Shown here in pieces: positions 54,075-63,301 of a stretch of DNA of 64,000 nt; the stretch's first letter is position 1, and each line of letters opens with the position of its first letter. Under the pieces are notes generated by a model. That model made no database searches. It was not told where the DNA came from and worked only from the letters and a program-made list of their open reading frames with translations. This DNA is from Bradyrhizobium ottawaense (GTDB lineage Bacteria > Pseudomonadota > Alphaproteobacteria > Rhizobiales > Xanthobacteraceae). Both the position numbers and the translations under genes were made by a program. The stretch covers positions 6,858,001 to 6,922,000 of the forward strand of contig NZ_CP029425.2 in NCBI RefSeq assembly GCF_002278135.3, in the 5' to 3' direction.

Positions 54075-55967
54075 TCAAAGGAAGCCGATCGATAGCCAGG
54101 GCACGGCCGCGACGATCAGCGTGCCGATCAAAAGCGCGATCATGTAGCCCACGATCGGCTTCATGCCCTCGTCCGGGTTGATGCGGCTGATGGCGCAAGC
54201 CGCGTAGTAGCCGACGCCGAACGGTGGCGCGAACAGGCCGATGCCCATCGCGAGAACGACCACCATCGCGTAGTGGACATCGTGCACCCCGACCTGCCGC
54301 GCGATCGGGAACAGGAGCGGGCCGAACAAGACGATGGCCGGGATCCCTTCCAGAACGCTGCCCAGGATCACGAAGGTCACGATCGTCACGGCAAGGAAGA
54401 CAGGTACTCCGCCGGGAAGGCTGGTCATGAACTTTGCAAGAGAGGCAGAAAATCCCGACTGGGTCAGCGCCCAGGCCATGCCCGTCGCCGCGCCGATGAT
54501 GAGCAGGATCGCCCCCGACAGCGAAGCCGTCTCGACCAGCATCGGATAGATGCGGCGCCAGTCGAACTGCCGATAGATGAAGAGTCCCGCACAGGCCGAG
54601 TACAGGATCCCGATGGTCGAGACCTCCGTTGCCGTCGCAACGCCTTCGACGACGGCGGTCCGGATCACGAATGGCAGCGCGATGGCCGGTATCGCGATCA
54701 CAAAGGCGCGGCCAATCTGCCGCCCCGTCGCCCGTTTGACGTGAGACAGGTCCTCGCGGCGGTATCGCCACCACACCACGGCCGCGAGCATGATCGCGAG
54801 CACCACGCCCGGAAGCAACCCGCCGGTGAACAGCGCCGAGATCGACACACCGGTCACCGAGCCGATCGTGATCAGAACGAGTGACGGGGGAATCGTCTCG
54901 GTCTGCGCCCCCGTCGCGGCCAGGAGCGCAACGAGATCGCCGGGCTTGGCCCCACGCTGCCGCATCTCGGGAAACAGCACTGGAGCCACCGCAGCCATGT
55001 CCGCCGCCTTGGAGCCGGAGATGCCTGAGACCAGATACATCGCCCCGACCAGCACGTAGTGCAGTCCGCCACGCACGTGGCCCAAAAGGCTTGCCAGGAA
55101 GCTGACCATGGCGCGCGCCATGCCCGTCATCTCGATCAGAAGGCCGAGAAAGACGAAGAGAGGCACGGCAAGCAGGATCAAGTGGCTCATGCCCTCGTCC
55201 ATTCGTCCGATCATCACGACGTCGGGCGTGCTGGTTGTCAGGGCGAGATAGCCGACCGTGGCGAGGCCAAATGCAAACGCGATCGGCACGGCCGCAAAGA
55301 CCATCGCGCCGACCACGAAAACGAAGAAGATCAGAAGATTCAGATTGCCAAGTGCCTTCAAGACCGGCGCCAGCAGAATGAACGTTCCGATGATGCCTGC
55401 GACGATCGCCAGGGAGGCCAGCAAGCTGCGCAGGCTCGCGATGCGGATGAGCCGGAGGACGGCTGCGATCAGCATCAGCCCGATGCCGATCGGCAGCGCT
55501 GCCGCACGCCAGGTGTTGACGATCTCGAGCGCCGGAGTGGTGACGAAGGCCTCGTCGGCGGCGAATTCATAGGCCGGCCAAACGACGAGCACGAGAAATG
55601 CCAGCGACGCCGCGGCCGCTATGACATCCAGGAACGCGCGGAGCTCCGCACTGAGCACGCCGACGATGGCGGTCATCCGCATGTGCTCGCCGCGCTGGAA
55701 CGCAATCACAGACCCGAGCATGGCGAGCCAGAGGAAGAGAATGCCGGCAAGCTCGTCGGACCAGACGATCGGCGAGCGGAATACGTATCTGCCCACGATG
55801 CCCGCGGACAGCACCACGATCTCCGCCAGCACGAGCAAGGCCGCCGGGACTGCGACAGCGTGGCCAAGCACCATGTTCGCTGTCACCACCCATCGGCGCG
55901 AATTCGCTTGAGATCTGCCGGCCGCGAGCCCGGTATCCACATGCGGCGTATGGCTCACGCTGGTCAT
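54075..55967 (-). CDS. TRAP transporter, fused small and large membrane subunits (DctQM)
   Basis: 630 residues. The N-terminal 170 residues are the four-helix DctQ domain (SAGIVGRYVFRSPIVWSDEL). The rest is DctM with about 12 helices (FVFLGLLIEMTGMARAMVSF, GSKAADMAAVAPVLFPEM, IPPSLVLITIGSVTGVSISA, FAPPFGVGYYAACAI). The start overlaps the dctP stop codon (ATGA). It would bring in a carboxylate or sugar-acid with the periplasmic DctP. Confidence 0.92.
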   Translation of the reverse strand: MTSVSHTPHVDTGLAAGRSQANSRRWVVTANMVLGHAVAVPAALLVLAEIVVLSAGIVGRYVFRSPIVWSDELAGILFLWLAMLGSVIAFQRGEHMRMTAIVGVLSAELRAFLDVIAAAASLAFLVLVVWPAYEFAADEAFVTTPALEIVNTWRAAALPIGIGLMLIAAVLRLIRIASLRSLLASLAIVAGIIGTFILLAPVLKALGNLNLLIFFVFVVGAMVFAAVPIAFAFGLATVGYLALTTSTPDVVMIGRMDEGMSHLILLAVPLFVFLGLLIEMTGMARAMVSFLASLLGHVRGGLHYVLVGAMYLVSGISGSKAADMAAVAPVLFPEMRQRGAKPGDLVALLAATGAQTETIPPSLVLITIGSVTGVSISALFTGGLLPGVVLAIMLAAVVWWRYRREDLSHVKRATGRQIGRAFVIAIPAIALPFVIRTAVVEGVATATEVSTIGILYSACAGLFIYRQFDWRRIYPMLVETASLSGAILLIIGAATGMAWALTQSGFSASLAKFMTSLPGGVPVFLAVTIVTFVILGSVLEGIPAIVLFGPLLFPIARQVGVHDVHYAMVVVLAMGIGLFAPPFGVGYYAACAISRINPDEGMKPIVGYMIALLIGTLIVAAVPWLSIGFL

Positions 55968-56989
55968 GATAGCTGGCCCGCGGCTTTTTCAAGGTGAGAC
56001 CATGCCTCCTCGCCAAACTTGCCCTTCCAGTCGGCGTAAAAGCTGGTCTTAGACAGCGCCTGGCGGAAAGCGGCACGATCGACGTCGATGAACTTGAGAC
56101 CTTTGGTCGACAGATCGGCGCGCAGGGACTGGCTGAGCTTTGCGATGTCTGCCCGCTGATCGACCGCGGAGCGATCGAGCTCGCGCGTCACGATCTCCTG
56201 CACATCCTTGGGCAGGCGCTCGAAGGCGCGCTTGTTGCCCAGAATCCAGTAGCCATCCCAGACGTGCCCGGTGAGGCTACACGTGCTCTGCACTTCGTAA
56301 AGACGCGCGGTCGCGATGATCGGCAACGGATTCTCCTGGCCGTCGACGACCTTGGTCTGCAACGCGGAATAGACCTCGTTGAAGTTGATCGGCGTCGGCC
56401 CGGCGCCGAGCGCCTTGAAGAGCGAGGTGAGCAGCGGCGCGGGCGGAACGCGGATCTGGAAATTCTTCAGATCATCCGGCGTCCGGACCTCGCGGCCCGA
56501 CGAGGTCACCTGACGAAAGCCGTTGTCCCAGGCCTTCGAAACCGCCATGATTGGCGTCTTGGCGATTTGCGCCCGGATGTAAGTGCCGAGGTCGCCGTCC
56601 ATCGCCTTCCATACGCTGTCGTAGTCGGCGAATGCGAAGCCGGTGTTCACAATGCCTGCGCTAGGTACGAGGGTGGCAAGAATCGAGGACGATTGGTTGA
56701 AGAACTCGACGCCGCCGCTGCGAACTTGGGTCAAAAGCTCGGTGTCGGAGCCGAGCTGGTTGGCCGGAAATAGCCTGATCTCCAGCCGACCGCTCGTCGC
56801 TTCGCGGATACGGTCGATCGCCTCTTGCGCCCGGATATTCACCGGATGCGTTGGGTCCTGTCCGGTCGCGAACTTGTAGACGAACTCGGCGGCAGACGCC
56901 GGGCGGGTGAGAATCCCGCAGAGAGGAACGGTGGTGGCGGCCATCAACAGCGAACGGCGACTGATGCTTCCGGGCTTCGATGCAGTCAT
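55964..56989 (-). CDS. TRAP transporter solute-binding protein DctP
   Basis: 341 residues from ATG 56989, with GGAGGAAAAC upstream. The start MTASKPGSISRRSLLMAAT has the twin-arginine pattern, cleaved after RPASAA. The family features are FATGQDPTHPVNIRAQEAID, IRLFPANQLGSDTELLTQVR and GQENPLPIIATARLYEVQ. The binding site Arg is likely in FQIRVPPAP. It is followed directly by dctQM and sits behind the split transketolase genes. The substrate is unknown; the SMP-30 and transketolase neighbours point to a sugar acid or polyol. Confidence 0.92.
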   Translation of the reverse strand: MTASKPGSISRRSLLMAATTVPLCGILTRPASAAEFVYKFATGQDPTHPVNIRAQEAIDRIREATSGRLEIRLFPANQLGSDTELLTQVRSGGVEFFNQSSSILATLVPSAGIVNTGFAFADYDSVWKAMDGDLGTYIRAQIAKTPIMAVSKAWDNGFRQVTSSGREVRTPDDLKNFQIRVPPAPLLTSLFKALGAGPTPINFNEVYSALQTKVVDGQENPLPIIATARLYEVQSTCSLTGHVWDGYWILGNKRAFERLPKDVQEIVTRELDRSAVDQRADIAKLSQSLRADLSTKGLKFIDVDRAAFRQALSKTSFYADWKGKFGEEAWSHLEKAAGQLS

Positions 56990-57182
56990 GTTTTCCTCCT
57001 GGTCCTTCATTGACGTTGCTGCCCGTTGCATCAGCGCAGGCTGACGTGCAGCTTTCCGGGTTCTTCGCTTGCCGGCTCTCGACCACCGGCATTTGGGCAG
57101 GAGCAATCACTCGCCGCCGCAACATGCGACGGGCGTAGCTCCTCACCTGGGCTTGGCTAAGTTGGCGCTTAGCGCCGGTACA

Positions 57183-58193
57183 CTAAAGCCACCGCTTGAT
57201 CTGCCGTGCGACCTCTGCGGTGGAAATCCCGTAGCGGTCGTGCAGGGTCGGAAGTGCGCCGGCGTCAAGAAACTCGTCCGGCAATGCGATCTGGCGGAAG
57301 GGCGGATGGACGCCGGAACGCATCAGAAGCGCGGCAGCCGCCTCGCCGAGACCGCCAATCGTTGTGTGGTTTTCGGCAACGACGACCAGGCGGCCCGACT
57401 TGCCGGCTTCACGCAAGATCGTCTCGGTATCGAGCGGCTTGATGGTTGGAACATGCAGCACCGCAATATCGATGCTGTCGTCTTTCAAGGTCTGTACGGC
57501 TTCGAGCGCGCGCATGGTCATGATGCCGGATGAGATGACCAGGGCGTCCTTCCCGTCGCGGATCAGCTTGGCCTTGCCGAGCTCGAATTTGTAGTCGTAC
57601 TCGTCCAGAACGACCGGCACCTGGCCGCGCAGCAGGCGGGTGTAGACTGGCCCCTGATGCGCCGCGATGGCAGGCACCAACTGCTCGATCTCGTGGGCAT
57701 CGCAGGGATCGATGACCGTCATATTTGGCATGGCACGAAATAGCGCGAGATCCTCTGCGGCCTGGTGACTCGGGCCGTAGCCCGAGGTCAGGCCGGGCAA
57801 AGCACAAACGATCTTCACGTTGCGGTCTTCCTCCGCAATCGTCTGGTGAATGAAATCGTAAGCCCGCCGAGACGCGAACACCGCGTAAGTGGTCGCGAAA
57901 GGCATGAAGCCTTCGGCAGCGAGGCCGGAGGCGGCGCCGAACAGAAGCTGCTCGGCCATGCCCATCTGGTAATAGCGGTCCGGGAACTCCTTTGCGAAGA
58001 TGTACATGTCGGTGTATTTGCCGAGATCGGCCGTCATGCCGACCACCTCAGGGCGGTGGCGCGCGAGTTCGACGAGCGCGTGTCCGAACGGCCCCGGTCT
58101 GGTCTTCTGCCCCTCGGCTGCGATCGATGCGATCATCGCTGAGGTGGTCAGGCGCGGCTTGCCCGGCTGCGGTGCTGATCTGACGGTCTTCAT
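57183..58193 (-). CDS. Transketolase-like protein, C-terminal subunit
   Basis: 336 residues from ATG 58193, which overlaps the stop of the N-terminal subunit gene. The pyrimidine-binding domain reads FPDRYYQMGMAEQLLFGAAS, in which the Glu of MAEQ activates thiamine diphosphate, then YAVFASRRAYDFIHQTIAEE and GPSHQAAEDLALFRAMPNM. A transketolase C-terminal domain follows (VVAENHTTIGGLGEAAAALL). It works only with the other half. Split transketolases are found in several sugar pathways. Confidence 0.92.
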   Translation of the reverse strand: MKTVRSAPQPGKPRLTTSAMIASIAAEGQKTRPGPFGHALVELARHRPEVVGMTADLGKYTDMYIFAKEFPDRYYQMGMAEQLLFGAASGLAAEGFMPFATTYAVFASRRAYDFIHQTIAEEDRNVKIVCALPGLTSGYGPSHQAAEDLALFRAMPNMTVIDPCDAHEIEQLVPAIAAHQGPVYTRLLRGQVPVVLDEYDYKFELGKAKLIRDGKDALVISSGIMTMRALEAVQTLKDDSIDIAVLHVPTIKPLDTETILREAGKSGRLVVVAENHTTIGGLGEAAAALLMRSGVHPPFRQIALPDEFLDAGALPTLHDRYGISTAEVARQIKRWL

Positions 58194-59041
58194 GCCTGCC
58201 TCCCGGCTTCCAGCGCGGCAAGCGCGAGCTGCCATTCGTGCGGCTCGACGCGGATGAAATGGCTCTTCTCGCGCTGCTCGAGGAAGGGAACACCCTTCCC
58301 CATCAGCGTGTCGGCGACGATGATCCGCGGCTTGAGTTCGGGATGGGACTTGGCCGCGTCGAAGGCGGCGACCACGGCATTGAGATCGTTGCCGTTGACG
58401 CGCTGCACGAACCAGCCGAAGGCCTGAAGCTTCTCGACCAGCGGCTCGAACGCCATGACCTGCGTGGAAGGACCGTCCGCCTGCTGATTGTTGACGTCGA
58501 CGATGCCGATCAGATTGTCGAGCTTGTAGTGGCCTGCCGACTGGATCGCCTCCCAGACCGAGCCTTCGTCAAGCTCGCCATCGGAAAATAAGGTGTATAC
58601 CCGCGCTCCGGATTTCTTGCGTTTGAGTCCCAGGCCCATGCCGACGGCGATGCTGAGTCCGAGCCCGAGCGAGCCGCCCGACATTTCCATTCCCGGTGTG
58701 TAGGAGGCCATGCCCGACATCGGCAGGCGGCTCTCGTCGCTGCCATAGGTTTCGAGTTCTTCCTCGGGGACGATCCCCGCCTCGATCAAGGCCGCGTAGA
58801 GCGCGATGGCATAATGCCCGTTGGAGAGCAGAAAGCGGTCTCGCTCCTCCCAGGACGGATCTTCGGGTCTGTAGCGCATCGCATGGAAATAGGCGACGGC
58901 GAGAACGTCAGAGATGTCGAGCGCCTGTGCGATATAGCCTTGGCCCTGAACTTCGCCCATGCGCAGGGCATTGCGGCGAATATTGTGGGCGCGGTCCGTC
59001 AGCTTGGGCGTGTTCGTAAGCGCGTTGGTCGAGGTTTCCAT
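58190..59041 (-). CDS. Transketolase-like protein, N-terminal (TPP-binding) subunit
   Basis: 283 residues. The diphosphate-binding motif is FSDGELDEGSVWEAIQSAGH followed by VDVNNQQADG. Other family features are the FLLSNGHYAIALYAALIEAG and GSLGLGLSIAVGMGLGLKRK segments. It is translationally coupled to the C-terminal subunit and lies 25 bases after the SDR gene. It transfers a two-carbon ketol unit; the donor is unknown. Confidence 0.92.
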   Translation of the reverse strand: METSTNALTNTPKLTDRAHNIRRNALRMGEVQGQGYIAQALDISDVLAVAYFHAMRYRPEDPSWEERDRFLLSNGHYAIALYAALIEAGIVPEEELETYGSDESRLPMSGMASYTPGMEMSGGSLGLGLSIAVGMGLGLKRKKSGARVYTLFSDGELDEGSVWEAIQSAGHYKLDNLIGIVDVNNQQADGPSTQVMAFEPLVEKLQAFGWFVQRVNGNDLNAVVAAFDAAKSHPELKPRIIVADTLMGKGVPFLEQREKSHFIRVEPHEWQLALAALEAGRQA

Positions 59042-59065
59042 CGATCTGACCCTTGTCTCGCTGGC

Positions 59066-59815
59066 TCAGTGGATGAGCATGCCGCCGTTCACGTCGATCA
59101 CGGCGCCGGTTACGTAGGCGGAGAGATCCGAGGCCAGGAAGGTGTAGATACCGGCGACGTCTTCGGCCGTACCGAGACGATTGAGCGGAATGCCTTCCAG
59201 GATCTTCGCCCTCATCTCGTCGGTCAGCTTGCCCGCGGTGATATCGGTGCCGATCAGGCCGGGCGTGACGCAATTGACGCGAATGCCGTCCGGGCCGAAC
59301 TCTCGGGCCATCGCCTTGGCGAGACCAAGTACGCCGGCCTTCGCGGCCGAATAGTGCGGGCCGCCAAAAATTCCACCACCGCGCTGGGCCGAGACCGACG
59401 ACATGCATGCAATCGATCCGGCTTTCCGTCCGCGCATATGCGGGATCACCGCCTGGGAGAGAAACAGGATGCCCTTGAGATTGACGTCCTGAATGCGATC
59501 CCAATCGGCTGCCGAGATCTCCAGGAACTTCACCGGCTGGGTGATGCCGGCATTGTTGATCAAAACATCGGTGCCGCCAAAGGATTCGATCACGCGGGCG
59601 ACCGCCTGTTCGCAGGACGATTTGTCGGCGACGTCGCACCCTAGTCCGATATGGGAATTTCCGAGCGATGCCGCAGCATCCGTCGCAGCGCCGGCGTCAA
59701 TATCCAGAATGGCGACCCGAGCGCCCTCGGCGGCGAACCGCCGGGCGGTGGCAAGCCCGATCCCGCGCGGCGAGGCCGCGCCCGAAATGATGGCCGTCTT
59801 ACCGCTGAGCAGCAT
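59066..59815 (-). CDS. Short-chain dehydrogenase/reductase
   Basis: 249 residues from ATG 59815, with GGGAGGAAC upstream. It has the Rossmann motif IISGAASPRGIGLATARRFA, the D of DIDAG indicating NAD(H) use, NNAGI, the catalytic Ser (SSVSAQ) and YSAAK, and IRVNCVTPGLIGTD. It heads the minus-strand catabolic operon and probably oxidises a sugar or polyol before the transketolase step. Confidence 0.92.
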   Translation of the reverse strand: MLLSGKTAIISGAASPRGIGLATARRFAAEGARVAILDIDAGAATDAAASLGNSHIGLGCDVADKSSCEQAVARVIESFGGTDVLINNAGITQPVKFLEISAADWDRIQDVNLKGILFLSQAVIPHMRGRKAGSIACMSSVSAQRGGGIFGGPHYSAAKAGVLGLAKAMAREFGPDGIRVNCVTPGLIGTDITAGKLTDEMRAKILEGIPLNRLGTAEDVAGIYTFLASDLSAYVTGAVIDVNGGMLIH

Positions 59816-59923
59816 CAGTTCCTCCCGCAAATTGTTCTTCCTTGGCGCTTAGGAATGACCCGCCGACCGCCAACGGACAAACGCGCAGTTGTCACGGATC
59901 GATGAATCTGGTTCACTTATGGG

Positions 59924-60820
59924 ATGCTGTCGAATATCCCCATATCGGCAATTCGTGCCTTTGAAGCGGCTGCCCGCACCGGATCGTTTCGCGATGCGGC
60001 GAATGAGCTTCACCTGACACCGAGTGCCGTTAGTCATGCCATCCGCAAGCTGGAGGGCACCCTTCGGACCGCTTTGTTCGAGCGCAGCGCACGATCCGTG
60101 CGACTTACGCCGGCCGGCGAGAACCTGATGCGTCACACGGGAGCGGCATTCGATCAGCTCCGCCGTGGCCTAGAGGAAGTTGCCGCGCGCGGACCACAAT
60201 TGGTGCGCGTCCATTCCGCGCCCAGCTTTGCTGCGCAATGGCTGGCACCACGGCTTGCACAGTTTCTCGCTGCTTACCCGAAGCTCGAGGTTCGGCTGGC
60301 TGCAAGCACGGACTATGCGCGCTTCAGCAACGATGATTTCGATATCGACATCGTCTACGGTCCGCCACGCGCGGAGGGCGTCGAAATTGTCCCTCTGCCG
60401 GAGGAGACGGTCACGCCGCTCTGCTCGCCCTCGCTCGCAAAATCGATCAGGAAGCCTGCCGATCTCCTCGATCAGACGCTCATCCGCTCCGACGTGAAGC
60501 GGGTGCAGTGGCATCAATGGTTCACCGCGAATGGGTTAGAAGCACCTGCGCTTCACGGCATGAGATTCGACCGAAGCTTTCTTGCGATCGCGACGGCTGC
60601 AGAGGGATTGGGCGTGGCCTTGGAATCAACGCTTCTGGCCGAACGCGAACTGGCGTGCGGGCGCTTGGTCGCTCCATTGGCCGGACGCGCCAACGATATC
60701 CGCTACGTCGGTCACCGCTTGATCTACCCGCGCGCAAGCCGACAAAGATCGTCGGTACGAGCTTTTGCGGATTGGGTGGTGGCCCAACTCGGCGGCGGAG
60801 ATGTTCGCTCCTCGCAGTGA
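59924..60820 (+). CDS. LysR-family regulator, GcvA-like
   Basis: 298 residues. The N-terminal helix-turn-helix is IRAFEAAARTGSFRDAANEL and LHLTPSAVSHAIRKLEGTL. The effector domain has the GcvA-type SFAAQWLAPRLAQFLAAYP. It is divergent from the SDR gene with a 108-base gap, the usual arrangement for a LysR protein controlling the operon, with an inducer from the same pathway. Confidence 0.93.
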   Translation: MLSNIPISAIRAFEAAARTGSFRDAANELHLTPSAVSHAIRKLEGTLRTALFERSARSVRLTPAGENLMRHTGAAFDQLRRGLEEVAARGPQLVRVHSAPSFAAQWLAPRLAQFLAAYPKLEVRLAASTDYARFSNDDFDIDIVYGPPRAEGVEIVPLPEETVTPLCSPSLAKSIRKPADLLDQTLIRSDVKRVQWHQWFTANGLEAPALHGMRFDRSFLAIATAAEGLGVALESTLLAERELACGRLVAPLAGRANDIRYVGHRLIYPRASRQRSSVRAFADWVVAQLGGGDVRSSQ

Positions 60821-60887
60821 GACCTCATCGAGATATTCCTGAAGCTGATGCGGAAATCCACCGCGTTTTGAGGATCTGCCCTTCATA

Positions 60888-60913
60888 GGAACCCCTCCGA
60901 CCGCGTGCACGTT
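60888..60913 (+). promoter_or_regulatory. Perfect EcfG-type promoter
   Basis: GGAAC-N17-CGTT matches the alphaproteobacterial general-stress consensus exactly. It lies 90 bases before a 33-residue membrane-protein gene. Confidence 0.65.
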
Positions 60914-61002
60914 GCCGTATCGCTTCAGGACCCCCTGCCTTGGAGCGCCCCAACAGCGGCCTCCGCGTTGCCCCCGCGGGGGTCGTTTTATCGCGAGGCA
61001 CA

Positions 61003-61104
61003 ATGGACGAGGGTTGGAGAGTAGTGTTCGCGATTAGCGCCACTGCCGTGGTCGCCGGGGGCGCCTTCTTTGCCATCCGGTTTATCATCGGTCTGCACCT
61101 TTAA
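61003..61104 (+). CDS. Tiny membrane protein behind an EcfG-type promoter, 33 residues
   Basis: ATG 61003 to TAA 61102-61104 encodes MDEGWRVVFAISATAVVAGG followed by AFFAIRFIIGLHL, one hydrophobic helix. A GAGG ribosome site is present. The perfect stress promoter upstream makes it a likely real general-stress gene. No family is recognised. Confidence 0.6.
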   Translation: MDEGWRVVFAISATAVVAGGAFFAIRFIIGLHL

Positions 61105-61260
61105 GGTCGCCCCTTACCCGTATTTTTCCCTAGGTCCAAAGTCTCACATCCACACACCAGTGGAGAAAGTGTCATCGGTGCACTACGGCTTGCGCTCCCG
61201 CATCGGTTGCAGTTGGATAGAGGAGCGAATTTACAAGAGACGTTTTTGAGGGGGAACAAT

Positions 61261-61479
61261 ATGAGGGCAGCAACGCTCGTTGCCGGGCTTTTTTTGGCAA
61301 TCGGAATAATTGGACCGGCCGATGCTCGCGGAGGAGGTCACGGGGGCCGTGTCAGCTATGGCGGCGGACACCACACCTCAAGCCACGGCGGCAGCTTTTC
61401 AGGCGGCTCGGGATCGTTGCACCGCGGCGGGACCTATGTGAATTCAAACACCGGGAACCGTTACGGCACCCACCAATAA
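61261..61479 (+). CDS. Small secreted Gly/His/Ser-rich protein
   Basis: 72 residues from ATG 61261 (MRAATLVAGLFLAIGIIGPADA, a signal peptide). The mature part is low-complexity Gly, Ser and His with short repeats such as GGGHHTSSHGG. Proteins of this kind are common as small exported rhizobial proteins without known function. The His residues might bind metal. Confidence 0.6.
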   Translation: MRAATLVAGLFLAIGIIGPADARGGGHGGRVSYGGGHHTSSHGGSFSGGSGSLHRGGTYVNSNTGNRYGTHQ

Positions 61480-61492
61480 GAGGAAGCGCGCA

Positions 61493-61696
61493 ATGGCGAA
61501 GTCGACCCGGAATAGCGGCAAGCAGTCGACGTCAGGCGAAGTGAGCCAACTCAAACAACTTGTGAAGGGCAACACACCGACGCGAGTGATCGGCCTGAAG
61601 TTGGGCCGAACCGAAAACGCGATCTACAACAAAGCATCTGAGGAAGGAATCTCACTGGCTCCGACGAACCAAAGCCCCTACGGCACGAAGAAGTAG
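61493..61696 (+). CDS. Small basic protein, 67 residues
   Basis: The protein reads MAKSTRNSGKQSTSGEVSQL and then VKGNTPTRVIGLKLGRTENA, followed by IYNKASEEGISL. The segment PTRVIGLKLGRTENAIYNKA looks like a helix-turn-helix of the SANT/homeodomain-like kind. It lies 13 bases after the Gly-rich gene, perhaps cotranscribed. It may bind DNA. Confidence 0.55.
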   Translation: MAKSTRNSGKQSTSGEVSQLKQLVKGNTPTRVIGLKLGRTENAIYNKASEEGISLAPTNQSPYGTKK

Positions 61697-61707
61697 GTAC
61701 GGAGATC

Positions 61708-61944
61708 ATGCTGAGACATTGGCCTGCGGCGCTTTGCATGGCCCTCGTGGGTTCGGCTTATGGTCAGGCGCCTGCTCCGGCCGCGCCCAAAGCCGCTCCT
61801 GAGCCGTCGGCCTATTGTCGATCTTCTGCGCAAATACTCTTTCAGGGTGGAGCTTCGGACGGCGACATCGCCGCCGTCGCGAAGATCTGCCGCCGTGGCG
61901 ATGTCATCGCCATCAGCACCAGCGCACAAGGTTCAGTATTCTAG
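61708..61944 (+). CDS. Small secreted hypothetical protein, 78 residues
   Basis: A signal peptide (MLRHWPAALCMALVGSAYG) is followed by a Pro/Ala linker and a short domain with two Cys (YCRSSAQILFQGGA and AKICRRGDVIAI). It is probably periplasmic with a disulfide. It follows the preceding small gene by 11 bases. Confidence 0.5.
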   Translation: MLRHWPAALCMALVGSAYGQAPAPAAPKAAPEPSAYCRSSAQILFQGGASDGDIAAVAKICRRGDVIAISTSAQGSVF

Positions 61945-62122
61945 GTCGGTCGCCTATGTGACTTTACGAAGTCAGTAGTCGTGATGGGTCCACAGACGCT
62001 TTGCGTCCTAGGAGCCGAACGAAGCGTGAGGTGACCAATCCGTGATCGTGATCATGCCCTGCGCGGCGAAATCCAGCTACTGGTTGCTCGCTCGACTGTC
62101 ACGTCACCGCGACATGTGACAT

Positions 62123-62425
62123 CTACCGCAAAAGCTTCTTTAGCGCAGCGTCGCTCGCTAATCTTGAACTTAAGCGTCGAGCCGCTCCCTGTTGGTTCTC
62201 GCCAAGCGTATCTTTGATGATTTCCGTCGCTCGGGTCATCACCTCTTTTCGGACGGATGGGACGGCGCGGATCATCGCCGCAATTTCAGCCTCTGACATA
62301 CTCTTATTGGGATCCAACTGACGGAGTTCGGCGAACCTTAATTCAACCGCTTTGATTTTTGAGTCATCGAACCACAGAGCAACGCTCTTCTGAGAGTCCG
62401 CAATTTTTTGTCGCTTTGTCAGCAT
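62123..62425 (-). CDS. Hypothetical protein, 100 residues, helical and basic
   Basis: From ATG 62425 the protein reads MLTKRQKIADSQKSVALWFD, then VELRFAELRQLDPNKSMSEA, ending in LKKLLR. It is mostly helix with many charged residues. Its 5' end overlaps the 3' remnant of an IS-split gene (62364-62467), so the two were tightly packed before the insertion. No family is recognised. Confidence 0.5.
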   Translation of the reverse strand: MLTKRQKIADSQKSVALWFDDSKIKAVELRFAELRQLDPNKSMSEAEIAAMIRAVPSVRKEVMTRATEIIKDTLGENQQGAARRLSSRLASDAALKKLLR

Positions 62426-62467
62426 CCATATCCTGCGTTCCGACGGGCGAATACATTTGGCCAACTA
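62364..62467 (-). pseudogene. 3' remnant of the gene split by IS copy 2
   Basis: The minus strand after the IS reads (L)VGQMYSPVGTQDMDADKATK and then NCGLSEERCSVVR before TGA. Joined to the part at 63302-63828 through the CTAG target it restores an uninterrupted GWLVGQMYS segment. It is the last part of that gene. Confidence 0.7.
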
Positions 62468-62468
62468 G

Positions 62469-63300
62469 GGTCCAGACTCAATTGAGCCAATATGCGACGA
62501 GAGCGGCGAGATGAACAGCGGCCAAAAAATTACGGGCGAGCTTGTCATATCGCGTGGCGATGCGCCGGAAGTCCTTGAGCCTGCAAAAGCAGCGTTCGAT
62601 GACATTTCGTCCTTTGTAGGCGCGTTTGTTGAAGCGATGGATGACGACACGGTTAGATTTATTGGGGATTACGGGCTTGGCGCCACGACGAATGATTGCG
62701 CCGCGAAGCTTGTCGCCATCATACCCTTTGTCGGCGAGGAGCACGCTCATGGGTGGCGCGAGCGCCAGGACATCGGGAGCCGCAGCGATATCGGCATCCT
62801 GGCCTGGAGTCAGATGCAGGACGACCGGCCGGCAGAGCGGATCGCTCAGCGCATGGATTTTTGTCGTGCGGCCTCCGCGCGAGCGGCCGATTGCTTGATT
62901 GTGCTCCCCCCTTTTCCGCCGGAGCCACACCGGTGAGCTTTAATCGAGGTCGAGTCGAGCGACAGTACGACGCCGTCTTCGCCAGGCTTGGCCAGCGCTT
63001 CGAAGATTGCGCACCATCGTCCTCGCTTGGCCCAGCGATTGAAGCGATTGTAGATCGTCGTGTAAGGGCCGTATTCACGTGGACAATCACGCCATCGTGC
63101 ACCCGATTGCAGCATGTGAATGATGCCGCTGACGATGCGTCGGTCGTCGTCCCGATCCGGCCCCGTCAGTCCCCTCGGCAGATGCGGTTCGATACGCGCC
63201 CATTGCCTGTCGTTCAGCCAAAACAAACCAGCGCGCATTCTCTCGCCCCCGAATCAACACGTAGGCAAGAGAATCACGTGGCGCTATTTAGGTACAGGCC
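62469..63300 (-). mobile_element. IS5-family element (IS427-like), copy 2, 832 bp
   Basis: Same length and orientation as copy 1. It is flanked by exact CTAG copies (62465-62468 and 63301-63304), a 4-bp target duplication. The ends are GGTCCAGAC and, on the opposite strand, GGCCTGTACC. It splits a gene of unknown function. Confidence 0.92.
62478..63238 (-). CDS. IS5-family transposase, two frames joined by -1 frameshift (copy 2)
   Basis: Frame A (63238 to 62846) and frame B (62930 to 62478) encode the same DDE transposase as copy 1, with one or two residue changes (HRCGSGGK instead of HRCASGGK, and MWLRRKRG instead of MCLRRKRG). The slippery A4G6 run is at 62906-62915. Catalytic Asp, Asp and Glu are kept. 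The near identity of the two copies implies recent movement or recombination. Confidence 0.9.
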
Positions 63301-63301
63301 C

